Origin: Tillus elongatus
Taxonomy: Eukaryota > Arthropoda > Insecta > Coleoptera > Cleridae
Direction of reading: 5' to 3'
NCBI GenBank assembly: GCA_964006375.1
Contig: OZ023270.1
Coordinates: 78,054,891 to 78,118,890, forward strand
DNA: 64,000 nt
A model generated the notes under the pieces. It was given only the letters and a program-made list of their open reading frames with translations, made no database searches and was not told the DNA's origin. Made by a program: the position numbers and the translations under genes. Below, piece by piece: positions 49,560 through 62,830 of this stretch. How positions within the stretch are numbered: position 1 is the stretch's first letter; the number at the start of each line of letters is the position of its first letter.

Positions 49560-50950
49560 AATGTCTGAGATCATATTTTCCTTATGCTTAAAAACAGGCT
49601 AATGTTATTGCCATGCCGAAAGTAGGCCAGCTTTCTGATTTTTATCAGCTTAGGTTGGTCAGTATACTGCCAGTATTTTCGAATATCTTGGAGAGAACGT
49701 TGGAGCGCCAGATTAGACAATTTGTGGAACATCTTAGCTCTCGTGATTCAGATCAGGGTATGGGTGTGCAACAGCGTTGGCTGATGTAACTGATGATATC
49801 TTTAGGGCGGTGGATAGTGGCAACATTTGTGTATTAATATTGCTACACTATACTAAAGCATTTGATATGGTCAACCACGAAATGCTTAAAGAAATGCTTC
49901 ATTATTGTGGGTTCAGTAAAAAAATGGATTCATTTCTGGAAATATTGAGTCCTTTTTAGCGGATAGGTTGCAGAGGTTAGTCTTGGGACGCTCCACTTTT
50001 CAGTTTGTAACTGTATCGCAGAGAGTACCACAGGGAAGCATACTTGGACATACTTTTCGCTATATATATACTTCAAATTTGTTTCGTTTTATCAACTTTT
50101 GTAACTACCACCTCTACGCAGATGATACATAACTTCACTGTTCATTCAAATAAAAATATTTAAAACTCTGGTGTTGACAAACAACGATCTAAACTCTCTA
50201 GTTAGATGCTTTAGAAAACATTCATCATTGGTAAAACAAAAAAAATATCCTCTGTCATGGTTTTCGGTCTTGGAGAGGGTGAGATGGAAAGAGTGCGTCT
50301 GGAAATAGATGATGCTATTCTCCCTCTTAGGCGAGTAGCTATGAGTTGGGGGTTGCTTTTAGATTCAGATTTGCGTTTCCGGGATAATATCTCTATGTGT
50401 TTAAAAAATTCACTATGCCCTAAAACTAATTTATTCACAGAAATACAGCTTGGATAAAGATTTTAAATTATTATGACGATAGTCTTGTTCTGTCACAATT
50501 GAACCATTGTGACGTTATTCATTGACCCTGCCTTGACAGCATTTGTACTCGGAGGATTCAGACGCTTCAAAATTCATGTCTTCGGTTAATCTATGGCGTG
50601 AGACGTCGGTAACGAATATCAAATAGATTAGCATAGGCCGGTTAACTCAATAGGTATAATAGACGAATTTTACATACGCTGTGTTCCTATTATAAAATAA
50701 TAAAGGCCGGAGCACCTCGCTATCTACGTAATTGTCGGAGATTTTAAAACGAATGTTCATAATTTGAATATCCGTCGTACGACGTTACTAACTGTGCTCA
50801 AACCTAACAGAAAGTTGTTTAAAAGATTCTTTCCATATAACATTGCATCTCTCCTTGGCTCATTCGCTGTGGTCAGCTCTGGCAGTTCTTTTCGTACATT
50901 TAGAGATCATTTTAAGCAAATCCTGTTTGAAGGGCAAATTAAACTGTAAT
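49560..50950 (+). pseudogene. CR1/Jockey-like reverse transcriptase pseudogene
   Basis: The RT of a non-LTR retrotransposon, decayed. In successive plus-strand frames: LVSILPVFSNILERTLERQI (about 49655), ALADVTDDIFRAVDSGNICV, LLHYTKAFDMVNHEMLKEML (motif with the first catalytic Asp region altered to HYT), and a poorly kept GVPQGS-like stretch (RVPQGSILG at about 50022). These are followed by HLYADDT (about 50110, catalytic YADD), SSVMVFGLGEGEMERVRLEI, NIRRTTLLTVLKPNRKLFKR and SFRTFRDHFKQILFEGQI ending at 50949. There are many frame changes and stops. The 5' part and endonuclease were not found. Confidence 0.75.
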
Positions 50951-50968
50951 AGTGCGTGTTAATATATA

Positions 50969-51784
50969 CAGGGCTTTCATTAATTCCCGAACCCCACGTG
51001 ACCGCTTAAGTTAGGCAACCCGGCATACACAGTTGTACAACCTGAATTAATGAAATACCTAAGATGCCAGTGTTGTCTCATATTTCCTTTGGGGTTTTAT
51101 AAAAAATATAAAAATTATAAAAAGGTGAAACAGTAAATGTCTTAAATGTATTTATTATTTAGTATTTTTAACAGCAAGTCTATTCATGTATGGTTTACTG
51201 TTATTGATTGTTAAAAAAATAAATTAAAAACAATATAATATTACTTTTATTTTGTATAGATATCAAAATTTTGTAATGTACGTAAACGAATTGAGGTCCG
51301 ATTATTTAAACTTCTAATTTACGGTTTTAGGAATATGTATTGTGTAACATGTAACAAATGTGTACCTGCTTGGGCAGATTACCGACGAACAGATTTGGTA
51401 GGGCTTCGCTCTATGCGATGTAGAATATCGTCAACAACATAACCTTAACGTACCTACACTTTTAACTTACGTAAAAACGCAATGAAAATGCTATGTTTTG
51501 ATAAAAACTGTTTATTTTTTATGTCCAACAAATAGAAAATTATTTGAAGAAGGTAAACACTGGTCGAACTTGAAAAATGCACAATATACATACAAAATAA
51601 CCGTCAAAAGGGAATTGAGCGCCAATGGACTGAACTGTCAATTGTCAATTGATTTAGTAACTTTAGGGTCCCTAGTATAGTGGGTTTTTTGGTTACTTTT
51701 TCACTGCCAACTCATAAAATCATATTCCACTAAGAGAGAGACATAATCTGGTCACGTGGGGTTCGGGAATTAATGAAAGCCTTG
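50969..51784. mobile_element. Non-autonomous TA-flanked element with at least 35-bp TIRs (~816 bp)
   Basis: The left end reads CAGGGCTTTCATTAATTCCC then GAACCCCACGTGACC. The right end read inward is CAAGGCTTTCATTAATTCCC then the same GAACCCCACGTGACC, with one mismatch over the 35 bp. TA flanks both sides (50967-50968 and 51785-51786). No transposase is visible; the 60-codon ORF at 51498-51680 has no known feature. It fits a Tc1/mariner-type MITE. Confidence 0.8.
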
Positions 51785-52738
51785 TATATATCGTAGTTAA
51801 TTTTGTGCTTATTATTATTATTATTATTTTATTATTATTATTTTCCAAAAATCTTTTTTATCAAAATATAGCGTGTTCAAAAATTCCCAGTTTTGTCAAT
51901 ATTTTAGATGTCAAAATTTGATAGTTTATTTGTAAAACATCATGTTGTTACCATCACAACTAAATTTAATTCGCTTACTGGAAAGTTTCCAAGCTAACTA
52001 AATACAATATAACCCCGTATAATTAATATTAATTTCCAACCTGGTTTTTATGATTAAAAAAATTGCTTATCCATATGGAAAATAGCCTACCATATCACTC
52101 TTCAACCATAGGTTCTATATTAACGTTCCGATCACGTAAACCTAACCACAAACGTCTATTTACTCTATAATTGGCTTAATAAAGTCCGAAATGAACTATA
52201 GATGTTGTTCGCGTGCTGCTCATAATAAAATTTTTAACCCTGATCTTATCAGGTGTACTTAAAAAGCTTTATATAAACAAAAGTGTAAAATATCTTGGGC
52301 TTTTGATTACCATACAATAAGCAGCAACGATGGCGACATGCAAACTACATTAAATTACGTTTATCTTTACGTTACTCATTTTCATTTACAACGTGTGACC
52401 AGAAAATACCTTTATATTTGCAAGCAAAAAACATAGAATTACATATTTAACAAATATTATTGTATGTTCTTTTACGACACATATTATTCAGACAAAATAG
52501 TGTTTATTTAGCAACAAGAAAATAATTTACAACGGTTATCTGTAAGTATGGATGCCTCAGAATAAACAGAGAGAGAAATCACTCACGAGGTGTTACTTTT
52601 TTGTGAGTTTACATAAACCCTATCTGCTATCCTGTAAAACTTATTAAAACATACATTGCCACTTACGTAAGTAAAGTGTGGCAGAGCATTCGGATAACCT
52701 CATGTGTTTCCAGCGATTGCAGCCTACCATCCAACACA
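51785..52738. other. Unassigned AT-rich stretch with a (TTA)n run
   Basis: A (TTA)n/(ATT)n microsatellite lies at 51810-51843. Nothing else is recognised. Confidence 0.4.
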
Positions 52739-52747
52739 ATCCTGAGC

Positions 52748-54997
52748 GCATTTAGGCAGAATCTACCAGCGATTAGCAATAGGCTATAAATGAAGATCTC
52801 TCATTGGTGGTTGCTAATCGCTGGTACGTCTTGTACAAACATTGCTGATCGCGGGTGGATTTTGTCTCCCTGGTAATACACTATGCACTGTTGCCAATAG
52901 GAGGTAGGATTTGCCTTGCCATTTCTAATCAGAGGTATGTTTTGTCTAAACACATGCAGCACCCACTTAAACATAAGTGAGACTGCAAATAGGTAGATAC
53001 TTGTTATAGATATGACTGTGAGAAACATTTTTATGTTTAGTGCGACTTCGCATTTCGTACATTTTTATTTACATTAAAAGCAAGATTTCTTTTCCTTTCT
53101 ACATTTTTTTTTGCCAGTTGCTGGTCGACTTGCAGGTCGACGCTTACTGCCTCTAGTTACGCCTGGTTTTCTTCTTGAAAGGGACGTCGGCTGAACTCTT
53201 ATTGAAGCACCGGCTCTATTGCGTAGACCAAAAGTACTGCCGCACGTACTTAAAAATGTATCCCAACTATTTTTTGTTTTAGCTTTATCCAGCCTTTTTA
53301 AACATCTCTTAAAGAGTACTTTGCATGTACCAAACGTAACATGTTTTTCCCGTAGTTCATCGAGGAAATTTTGAAACTCAATATCATTCGCGTTTTTGCT
53401 TTCTAGGACTGACAGTGTTTCAGAATTTTCATTTCCGGCATTTACAGGGTCATAATTTAACATAACTATTTCTTTATTTGAAGAAGGATTATTTGAGCAA
53501 CTGGGCACAGTTTCAACAAGCGGTGCAAAAAATCCTTTTCTTTAGCATTATCACCTAATGCCAAAATTGCCATCGCATATCTATCATTAGTCTCAGTTGC
53601 AATAGGATCAGAATAAAAACAAAACACAGTAGCCTGATGCTTGCAGAGTTTTCCAAGGATTCCACTTGCGCATGTGCAGTGCCCCACGCTCGTGTCGACA
53701 TCATAAAATAGTTACTCACACTTGGTACTGGGTACTTGAAAATTACATTCCTTAATTTGAATTATGTTGTCTTTGGTCAAGTACGACGTTTTTTGCAGCA
53801 GATTATGAAGAAGATTTTTTGTAGGTACACGTCCATGAGCAAAATTTCTAAAACGCCGAACATAATACTGTTCTAGAACGGTGCACGTAAAATCTACTAA
53901 TGCCACGACATTGTAGGCTTTGGAGCGATTCAAAACTATATCTTTATAAAGTCGGACACATATTTCCGAAAAGTTGTTAGTTTGATTGCCGTGTGTACTA
54001 CTATCTCTGTATGCCAAACACCATGCATGTCGTGGCTTCCACTACGTTTGCAAATAAGATACCCAATTTGAGAATTTTTCATTAATTTCTATTGATAAAG
54101 GAAATATTACACGGAGACCTTGTCTTCCTGCTTCACTGTCATCTGTCATTATGGATTTGGGGCAGACACCGCCAAAAGGATCGACTCCAAGAATTTCTTT
54201 TATACCATTTAACCCAGATATATAATCCGAAGATGTTTGATTTTGTGTTATGAAAACTCCCAGAGGTACTGCTCCAGCAGACGTCACTGTTAGAACAAAT
54301 GTTATGACGTGATGCCAACACCTATGAAAATTTGCACCGCATATGGTTCGCATCATACTGTTTTTACTGCGGTAAATACACAAGGTCAGAACCCGCATGG
54401 TTTTCTTCGTATCAGACTGTGATTTGTATATCTATTTATTCGCATGAATTTCGTTGCAAATTTTCCGTCACGAATCTGCTGCAAAATAATATACCTACGT
54501 ACCTGCATACTATCTTCTTTGATGCGGTCTTGGATCTGCGTAACACCCATGAAGTATTCGTTTCGACAGAAAATTCTGCTATCCACTGAATACATTTTTC
54601 ATTAGAATTAATGTCAGCCCATGACACTGTTTTTTCTTTCGATTGATTTATCAGTTCATAGCGAAAATTTGTTGGAAATTTTAAATCAGTATTCATATTG
54701 TCACGTATAATAATAATTAAGGGACACTGACCACACCACACGAAAACTAAAACAGAAATGCACAACTCACAAAACACGATGATGCAATGCGTGTGTAGAC
54801 AAAGCATACCGCTGATTAGAAATGGCAAGGCAAATCCTACCTCCTATTGGCAATAGTGCATAGTGTATTACCAAGGGAGGCAAAATCTACCCGAGATTAG
54901 CAATATTTGTACAAAACGTACCAGCGATTAGCAACAACCAATGAGAGATCTTCATTTTTAGCCTATTGCTATTCAATGGTTGATTCTGCCTAAATGC
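52748..54997 (-). mobile_element. MULE (Mutator-like element) with ~210-bp TIRs and a perfect 9-bp duplication
   Basis: ATCCTGAGC flanks the element at 52739-52747 and 54998-55006, the 9-bp duplication typical of Mutator-like elements. Both ends begin GCATTTAGGCAGAATC. The arms 52748-52953 and about 54793-54997 are inverse copies, sharing GCAATAGGCTA, ATGAAGATCTCTCATTGG, GCTAATCGCTGGTACG, AATACACTATGCACT and CCAATAGGAGGTAGGATTTG. The transposase on the minus strand fills the inside. Structurally it is complete, but the gene is broken. Confidence 0.9.
53074..54696 (-). pseudogene. MULE transposase pseudogene with SWIM zinc finger
   Basis: The transposase of the surrounding MULE. From ATG at 54696: TDLKFPTNFRYELINQSKEK and CIQWIAEFSVETNTSWVLRR (N-terminal region), then apparent loss of sequence. 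The MULE core follows at 54320-54090 (VLTVTSAGAVPLGVFITQNQ, FGGVCPKSIMTDDSEAGRQG with the acidic MTDDS motif). A TAG stop at 54042 lies just before HAWCLAYRDSSTHGNQTNNF, SEICVRLYKDIVLNRSKAYN and VVALVDFTCTVLEQYYVRRF. A TAA near 53706 precedes the SWIM finger GHCTCASGILGKLCKHQA (C-x-C..C-x-H; about 53685-53632). A one-base shift near 53540 leads to the 144-codon ORF at 53074-53508, which has a basic tail. Two stops keep the frame, so decay is modest. Confidence 0.85.
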
Positions 54998-55006
54998 ATC
55001 CTGAGC

Positions 55007-55488
55007 AACCACTAAATGGCCAGATATTACTTCCAAATGAGTTATCTACGTATAAAGATACCCACGCGCGCCCACAAAACACACATACACATTTACACAC
55101 ACACACACACACACAAACATTTACACACACACACACACACACGCAAGCCCAACAAGCATACCAGTCACAGGAACAAGATCATCATGAAAAAAAAACAAAA
55201 GGTCATATAGATAAAATTTCAAACAAAGACAAACGCAAACAAAAATTAGCAAAACGTCATCATGAAGACCAACACATGGGTAAGCAGACACACCCACCCC
55301 ACAAGACCCACCAAATAGTCGTTTGGATAAATCAAGGACTCTCAAATAAAATCATCTTGTACAATCTATGTTAAAAACAAAACAATTCAAAGATTTGCGC
55401 AGAGAATAACAACAGCTAGTCAAGCACGTCAGCAAACCCTCATTGAATGTGTCTCATAAACCACAAAGAAAAAATAAACCAGACAGAT
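55007..55488. repeat. C/A-rich low-complexity stretch with (CA)n
   Basis: (CA)n-type repeats run from 55078 to 55143, and the following 150 bp is CAAA/ACCC-rich. The 126-codon ORF at 54994-55374 (HTHTHTHT..) is a translation of this repeat and not a gene. Confidence 0.7.
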
Positions 55489-58430
55489 CTACCGAACCAG
55501 AACCCACACAAATAAAAAATTGACAAAATGATTCCTTTCGTTTCGGGACATTGTAAGCCATATAGATATACTGGCGCCGGTGCTTATTCTCATTATGAAG
55601 GCCAGCCTGGCTCTAGGGTACATTCCGAGGGCATGGAGACCGGCCAGGGTTGTACTCATTCCTAAACCTGGGCGTCCAACATACCAGGCAAAGTCCCTGA
55701 GGCCAATAACTCTCATGTCCTTCTTGCTAAAAACAGTGGAAAAACTGCTCGACCGGCACATTAGGGGCGGTGTACTGGAAGCATATCCCCTACACTGTGG
55801 ACAATATGCATACAGAGGAGGATTCTCAACAGAAAGAGCACTGCACCAACTGGTGCTGAAACTGGAGAATACGCTGGAAGCCTTCCTAGACATAGGGGGA
55901 GCCTTTAGCAACACCTAATTCGGATCGGTTCTGGCAGCTGTCCGGGAGCGCAGAATAGAGGAGACCTGGTGCAGGTGGATCGGTTCCATGCTCAGGGACA
56001 GGGCGGTGTTCACCTCACTCGCAGAAGGGACTATGCTGGGGGGGTCGCGGCAGGGTGTCCGCAGGGGAGCGTTCTGTCTACCTTGCTATGCTGTCTAGTC
56101 GTGGACGGCCTGCTGGGGAGGCTCTCGGGAGGGGGGTATGAGGTACAGGGCTATGCGGACGACATTGTCATCATAGTCCGAGGAAAGGTCACACAGGCAG
56201 TGTGGGAGCGCATGCAGACTGTACTGAAAGTGGTAGAAGGGTGGACGGTTGATCAAGGGCTCGGGGTGAGCCCCGAGAAAGCAACCTTCGTGCCGTTTAC
56301 GAGGAGGAGGAAGTGCAACAGCCACAGAACTCTCACTCTATACGGTAGGAGCGTTCCAATGGCCAGAGAGGTAAAATATCTTGGGGTCGTATGGGATCTA
56401 AGCTAATCTGGAATGGTCACATTGGAAAAATACTGAGTAAGGCAGTCATAACCTTAGCCGTCACTAGGCGGCTATATGGAAAAACGTGGGGACTAAGACC
56501 TAGTATGTCCCACTGGCTGTACATGGCGGGAGGAGACGCCGGGCATACCACGGGACGCGCTCGTCTGGTTCACGGACGGATCCGGCGGGGAGCGTAGGAC
56601 GGGGGCAGGTGTTTACTCGGAAGGACCGAGGGCAAGTCATAGTATTTCCCTCTGAGCCCATGCAACGGTGTTTCAGGCCGAGATGTAAGCCATCCCGCAC
56701 TGTGTGAGGAGAACAAGAGGAGGGACTACACCAACAAGCGGATCCTCATAGCCACAGACAGCCAGGCAGCCCTTAAGGCACTAAGTAGCCAACGGGTAAA
56801 TTCCTGGCTGGTGAGTGAGTGCCGAGACAAGACGAGCGACCTGGCTGGGCAGAATGAGGTGACCCTATCTGGGTGCCGGGTCACTCGGGGGTCAGAGGCA
56901 ATGAAGAAGCTGACAGTCTCGCGAAGAGAGGGTCAGCAGAACCATTTATGGGACCAGAACCGGTTCTGGGCGTGTCAAAGAGCACTTCCAGGGGAGTCAT
57001 TAAGTCCTGAATCAGAAACCAACACAAGGTGTACTGGGCGGACTGTCCAGGGCTCAGACATGGGAAGTCATTAATTGACGGACCCAGTTCAAAGAGAGCT
57101 GTGGAGCTGCTAAATCTTAGCAGAGGACAGCTCAGAAACACAACAGGTCTCTTGACGGGACACATGGCCGTCAAGAAACACCTGCGGTTCGAAGGGGACC
57201 TCGCATGCAGACTCTGCAGCGAGGGGGAGGAATCAGCCCAGCACATGTTGTGCGAGTGTAAAGCTCTGGACCGCAAAAGACAACTAATCTACGGTCAGTC
57301 TAGACCGGAGACAGAGCAATATAAAACTTCACCCTACCAATCGCTGTGCAGACCAGTTCAAGGCACAGTGATTTTGGAATGGGTGGAGTAAGACCAAGGG
57401 TATGCAGAATCAACCAAAGTTTGCAGTGCTATCGGGGCGGCAAGGCCGATGACGAGCCCTGAGGGTACAAAAAAGCCATATCCTTAGTTGGTTTATGAAA
57501 CCTCTCAACAGAACACATTCTCTCAGTTCCTGAGGGAAAACGTTATACAATTTTTGTCCCATATAAATATGACTTCGCTGACTAACTCCCTTCCAACATC
57601 TTTCCTTCCTGCACTGATTTATACGTCCGGTCTCATATCGATGGTCTGGAAAGGCCAACTGCTCAGCGTGTTTATAATGCTCCACTAACGCCGCCTGAAA
57701 GTACAGTTTTCTACAGGTTAGAACGCCAGATATCCTAAACAGATCTTCACTTGTGTAAAGATTTTCGTTGTATTATCTTAAGTACCCACCCATTTTTGCA
57801 GCACATCGAATATTTTATATATGTTATCCATAAGACAACTAGGACGGTACCAGTGAACAATATAGGATCTTCATTTATCTGGTGTTCAAATACTCCCTCA
57901 GAAACTTAAACTCGTAGAGTAACGAACTAACTCTGACCACAAGTTGATCCACCTGTTGACCCCACTTGAAGCGTCTATCTATTATAATGCCAAAATACGG
58001 TATACTTTCCGTCTGATTTATTCATCAGCGGGTCATTGTCAGGTAGTGTATTGCTGTACGTTGAGAATGGCAGAAATGTAGTCTTAACCTGGTTAGCTGT
58101 CCAGAAGTTTACGTTAAACCAATTTACAACCAAGGCAAACTCACTTTGAGCTCTCTGTTTGGTTCTGTCACAAGCTCGATCACTGCAAAATATAACTATG
58201 TCATCTGCATAGCTCATGATTTCACCCTTATATCTTAAAGGCAATAAGTCATTTATGTACAGATTGAACAAGGTAGGTCCCATAACACTACCCTGTGGAA
58301 CTCCGTAGTTGACCTCCCGATCGTCACTATATACCCCTCCTACCTGAACCCGTTATTTCCTTTCAGACAAATAGCTTTCCATTAGCCTCAGTGTTGCCAG
58401 TCTGATTCCGCAAGCCACCAACTTTTTCAG
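55489..58430 (-). pseudogene. CR1/Jockey-like reverse transcriptase pseudogene, split by an I-type element
   Basis: The minus strand from 58430: KLVACGIRLATLRLMESYLS, NYGVPQGSVMGPTLFNLYIN (RT motif), MSYADDIVIFCSD (catalytic YADD; ORF 57975-58283) and NFWTANQVKTTFLPFS. After frame changes comes the C-terminal stretch RSHIYMGQKLYNVFPQELRE and FINQLRIWL at about 57600-57480. There the I-type element (55564-57474) intervenes. On its far side the same frame continues as TMSRNERNHFVNFLFVWVL to a stop at 55489-55491. Joining across the GCCATAT duplication keeps the frame, which supports the nested order. The upstream endonuclease is missing. Confidence 0.8.
55564..57474 (+). pseudogene. I-type non-LTR retrotransposon pseudogene (RT, RNase H, cysteine motif), 5'-truncated
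   Basis: GCCATAT occurs at 55557-55563 and 57475-57481 as a likely target duplication. Plus-strand frames in order: RT start (ASLALGYIPRAWRPARVVLI, RPITLMSFLLKTVEKLLDRH; ORF 55580-55918), GCPQGSVLSTLLCCLVVDGL and GYADDIVIIVRG (catalytic YADD, about 56152; ORF 55969-56406), LYGKTWGLRPSMSHWLYMA. Then RNase H (VWFTDGSGGE, ATDSQAALKALSSQ), a GNEEADSLA-like stretch in a shifted frame, and finally CRLCSEGEESAQHMLCECKA (ORF 57029-57391, stop 57389-57391). The 3' UTR (57392-57471) ends in an A-run and matches the stub at 25697-25780. There are at least five frame changes. It is distinct in sequence from the 16.9-18.3 kb element. Confidence 0.85.
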
Positions 58431-58716
58431 GAGCATACAATGGTTAAAGTTTGGTAACATTTGAAAGATGATTGCATTAAATTTGATCCTGTTATTTCAT
58501 ATAGTCAAAAACAGAATTCAATCATTGTTGTTGCCCTTACTTAGCGAAAGAAGAAAAAATAAGTTTCTACTTCTGTATTTAAAAACATTATTTATTTTTC
58601 CATCTTCCAGTAAACAAAATTTTGTTCTGTATTATTTAACCCATTTTTATTTCAAAATCTTGTTATAGGGGTTTTTATTGCTGTTATTTTGTGAATCAAA
58701 TAATTATCGAAATGAA

Positions 58717-59690
58717 AAAGTCTGGACGCAGCAAGTGCGCTATGGAAGTGAATTTTCCTTAAAATGTTTTTAAAAGCAAATATGTCCCTCCAATGCAAGC
58801 AGGGATCAATCTGGTTACCGGTATAGCCTAGTAGCTACAAGTAGTAGAAACAATATACCATATTTTATTAAAATTACGTATTGTTTGAAAATGTACAAAA
58901 AAATTTCGAAAATATACTTTAAATGTTTCCGGAAAACTGGTTTCCTAGTCAACAAACCTTAGTTTAATAGCAAATTGAGCTATTGAATTTTGAAGGATTT
59001 AATGAAAACTCTCTACCAAAACGCACCTACTCGTTTTTTTTCTTATAAACATGCATCATATTTCGATAAAAAATTAAAGAATGCAATAAGGGTGTTCGAA
59101 AAAAACAATCGCGGGGATCACCAACGACTTATGGACCAGCCTTTGATTGTCAAAATATTTTTATAAGATGCAGCTTAAGACACCCTGTAGTTACCGTATA
59201 CAGTTTTTTTCGTATCTTGTATAGTAACAATTATATTGGCCTTTACCGTAGAAATGCGTCACCTTGTATATATGCAAACAGATAAAAACTGAAAGTAAAC
59301 CCTGATATGGATTCTAGGGGAAATAGTTTACGCTCATTTGAAGAAATTTTTTTGAAATTCAAAAGTCGCGAATTTTTTCTCCGAAAATTAGCTAAAAATT
59401 ATGGACCGTTAAACCCTAAACTTAAGTAAACCTACAACCAAAGCTTCAACTTAACTAAACCTACAGCCAAAGCATCAGAGAAAGGGTCTATTTGAAATGA
59501 ATTTTCTGTAAATATTATAGTAAAATAAAGGAAAAGGACGGTTGAATCTGAAACATAAGGGTTTGCAGAACACTCTTCTTGCAACATTTTCTTTTCACAA
59601 TCCGTATTTGTTACAGGTTCTTTGCCTAAATGTTGCAAATTTTGACGTTGGAAATTGCGACTTGACGTTTTGAGGAAGGGACCAATTTTT
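58717..59690 (-). mobile_element. (TA)n-family long-form body, no TA tract
   Basis: The end module 58717-59030 (GGACGCAGCAAGTGCGCTAT to ACCAAAACGCACCTACTCG) is followed by AACGACTTATGGACCAG, GACACCCTGTAGTTACC, an embedded hairpin-end-like piece (59290-59395, CCTGATATGGATTCTAGGGG), AAAGGGTCTATTTGAAATGA and TTGACGTTTTGAGGAAG. The piece between 59280 and 59430 appears inserted or rearranged. A motif (TAAACCTACA.CCAAAGC) is repeated in tandem at 59427-59475. Confidence 0.65.
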
Positions 59691-59694
59691 AGTG

Positions 59695-59802
59695 AATTTT
59701 CTTTAAAAAAATTCACTATCAAAGAGATCCCGACTTTTGAATTTTAAAAGAATTTCTTCGAATTATGCCCCCTAGAACACATATCCGGGGTCAGCTTCAA
59801 TT

Positions 59803-59870
<68 letters not shown>

Positions 59871-60060
59871 ACCGATAACTCACAAAATAATGGACCGATT
59901 TTGATCAAATTTGATAAGTCCGTTAAATAGGAAAATCGGCCCAGTTTTTCCCGGATTTTTTTTCCTTTCGGAAAAAACTATATCTCCGGAAATAACAACG
60001 GAAGGGCAACTAAACTCGGTAGGCGTGCTTGTGTTATCAAGAGTGAATCATGTACCGGAA
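59695..60060 (+). mobile_element. (TA)n-family, hairpin end to internal block
   Basis: It starts with TAGTGAATTTTCTTTAAAAA and a perfect inverse, then GAGATCCCGACTTTTGA, CACATATCCGGGGTCAG, (TA)n at 59806-59867, CACACCGATAACTCAC, TGGACCGATTTTGATCAAAT and CTCCGGAAATAACAACGGAA. It loses family likeness near 60060. Confidence 0.7.
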
Positions 60061-61260
60061 GATGACGTTTAAAATTTTCATGTCCTAGGCAACCTGATAA
60101 ACTGACTAATAATTATTTCTTATCGCAAATAATGTTTAAATATCTTCAAATCGGTGGGGCTTAGGTATAGGGAATGCTGATACCAATCAAAAGAACAATT
60201 AAAAGTACATGAACTAACCTTATATAATATAGGGTGTTCTGTTTAAGATAAGAGGGTTATTAGGTTTTAAAGTTGTCACGATTGACCGGTCTATTTCGGA
60301 CACCCTGTCTAACTTGTACTAGCTTTAGTAAATTCCAAATATTTTGTGGCATTTTAAAATTTGCACTTTAAAATGTCAACTCTTCAGGTTGAAAAATAAA
60401 AGAGATATAGGTGTGTAAATGTGACAATGTTTTTTAAGAAATTTTTGAAAAAGTCAAATATCTCGAAAACGATTGAGAAAAATGTCATAACATGTTAGTA
60501 AAACCTACCATAAAATTTGATGGGCAATCTCCATTTGAAATAAGAAAGTTGACGTCTCCTTTCGGTATAACCGGAAGTACCATACGAACGTCAATGCTTT
60601 CAGTGAACTGGAAATTTTTTGAGAAACCCATGCCTGAATTTTCAAAATTAAATTATGAGCCGTACTCCAGAAACGGTTAATGGAAGGTCTACGAGGGACA
60701 GTCTGTATATAACACAACGGATGTAAAGGTTTTCGCCTTATCTTCTAGACGAGGCCGTGAAGGCAAATCCATTCGCAGAAAATATAGAAGCTATTCTAAA
60801 GCCATAGTAAAACCCTCTATGTATGTATTTGGTAAGAATTCTTTGAAATCAATGCGTCATTACATGGACAACGCACTTAAATTATTAACTTTGAATGATA
60901 TGGGTGATTAGTATTTACTGGACGAGGGTACAAAGAAAAATTGCAATGGACAACTACCACTTAACAAAACTTCTCTACTAGAATGGCAAAGGCTATTTTT
61001 ACACGTAGATTATAATACGTAGGTTCCGCACTTATAATTTTTCTAGAACTAAATGAGTAGTTAATAACTGGAACATAAAAAAGTTCAATTTGAAGAGCAG
61101 GTCGTAATTTACCTTATAGCTATGTGATCATATCCGATCAATAGTTATAAATTGATTACGCCACGAGGGTTGTCATTAATCAACCTGGTATTGTTAATAA
61201 CTGAGAATATATAGCAGGTGTTCTATAAATGTTTACGTTTTGGAGTACCTAATTGAAAAT
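60061..61260. other. Unassigned stretch with mariner-end-like motifs
   Basis: TATAGGGTGTTCTGTTTAAG at 60230 and TTTCGGACACCCTG at 60292-60306 face each other and could be ends of a small (~75 bp) MITE. Nothing else is recognised, and the 60-70 codon ORFs at 60490-60720 have no known features. Confidence 0.35.
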
Positions 61261-61264
61261 ATAA

Positions 61265-61312
61265 CATTTCTGGACGCAGCAAGTGCATTATAGAAGTGAA
61301 TTTTCATAAGAA
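61265..61312. repeat. Isolated (TA)n-family end
   Basis: TCTGGACGCAGCAAGTGCAT then TATAGAAGTGAATTTTCATA marks the end module. The module body does not follow. Confidence 0.6.
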
Positions 61313-61464
61313 GCTCATATGTTATTTTTATTTAATTTATTACCCACGTGCGTTTACATAGCTGTTACTATGGTTCAAGATTGAAGATTCTGGCTCAATG
61401 GGAAATTTATTGAGCTATCGGATTTGAAATATTTTTACGAAAATTTTCTACCACAATTTTCATA

Positions 61465-62697
<1,233 letters not shown>

Positions 62698-62830
62698 TGT
62701 TTATTGCTTGTAAAAACTGAATGGGTGGACTGAAATAAAACCATCCAAGCAATTAATAAGGAAAAATAGGTGTTGGGTTAAATCAACTTATTTTCACCAA
62801 ATGAGTCGGAGGTATAATCTATTCTATATA

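Noticed and set aside
54994..55374. 126-codon ORF with His-Thr repeats
   Set aside because: It is a translation of (CA)n; there is no other supporting feature.
56500..57276. Minus-strand ORFs of 66-131 codons in the I-type element
   Set aside because: They are shadows of the plus-strand RNase H and cysteine-motif frames.
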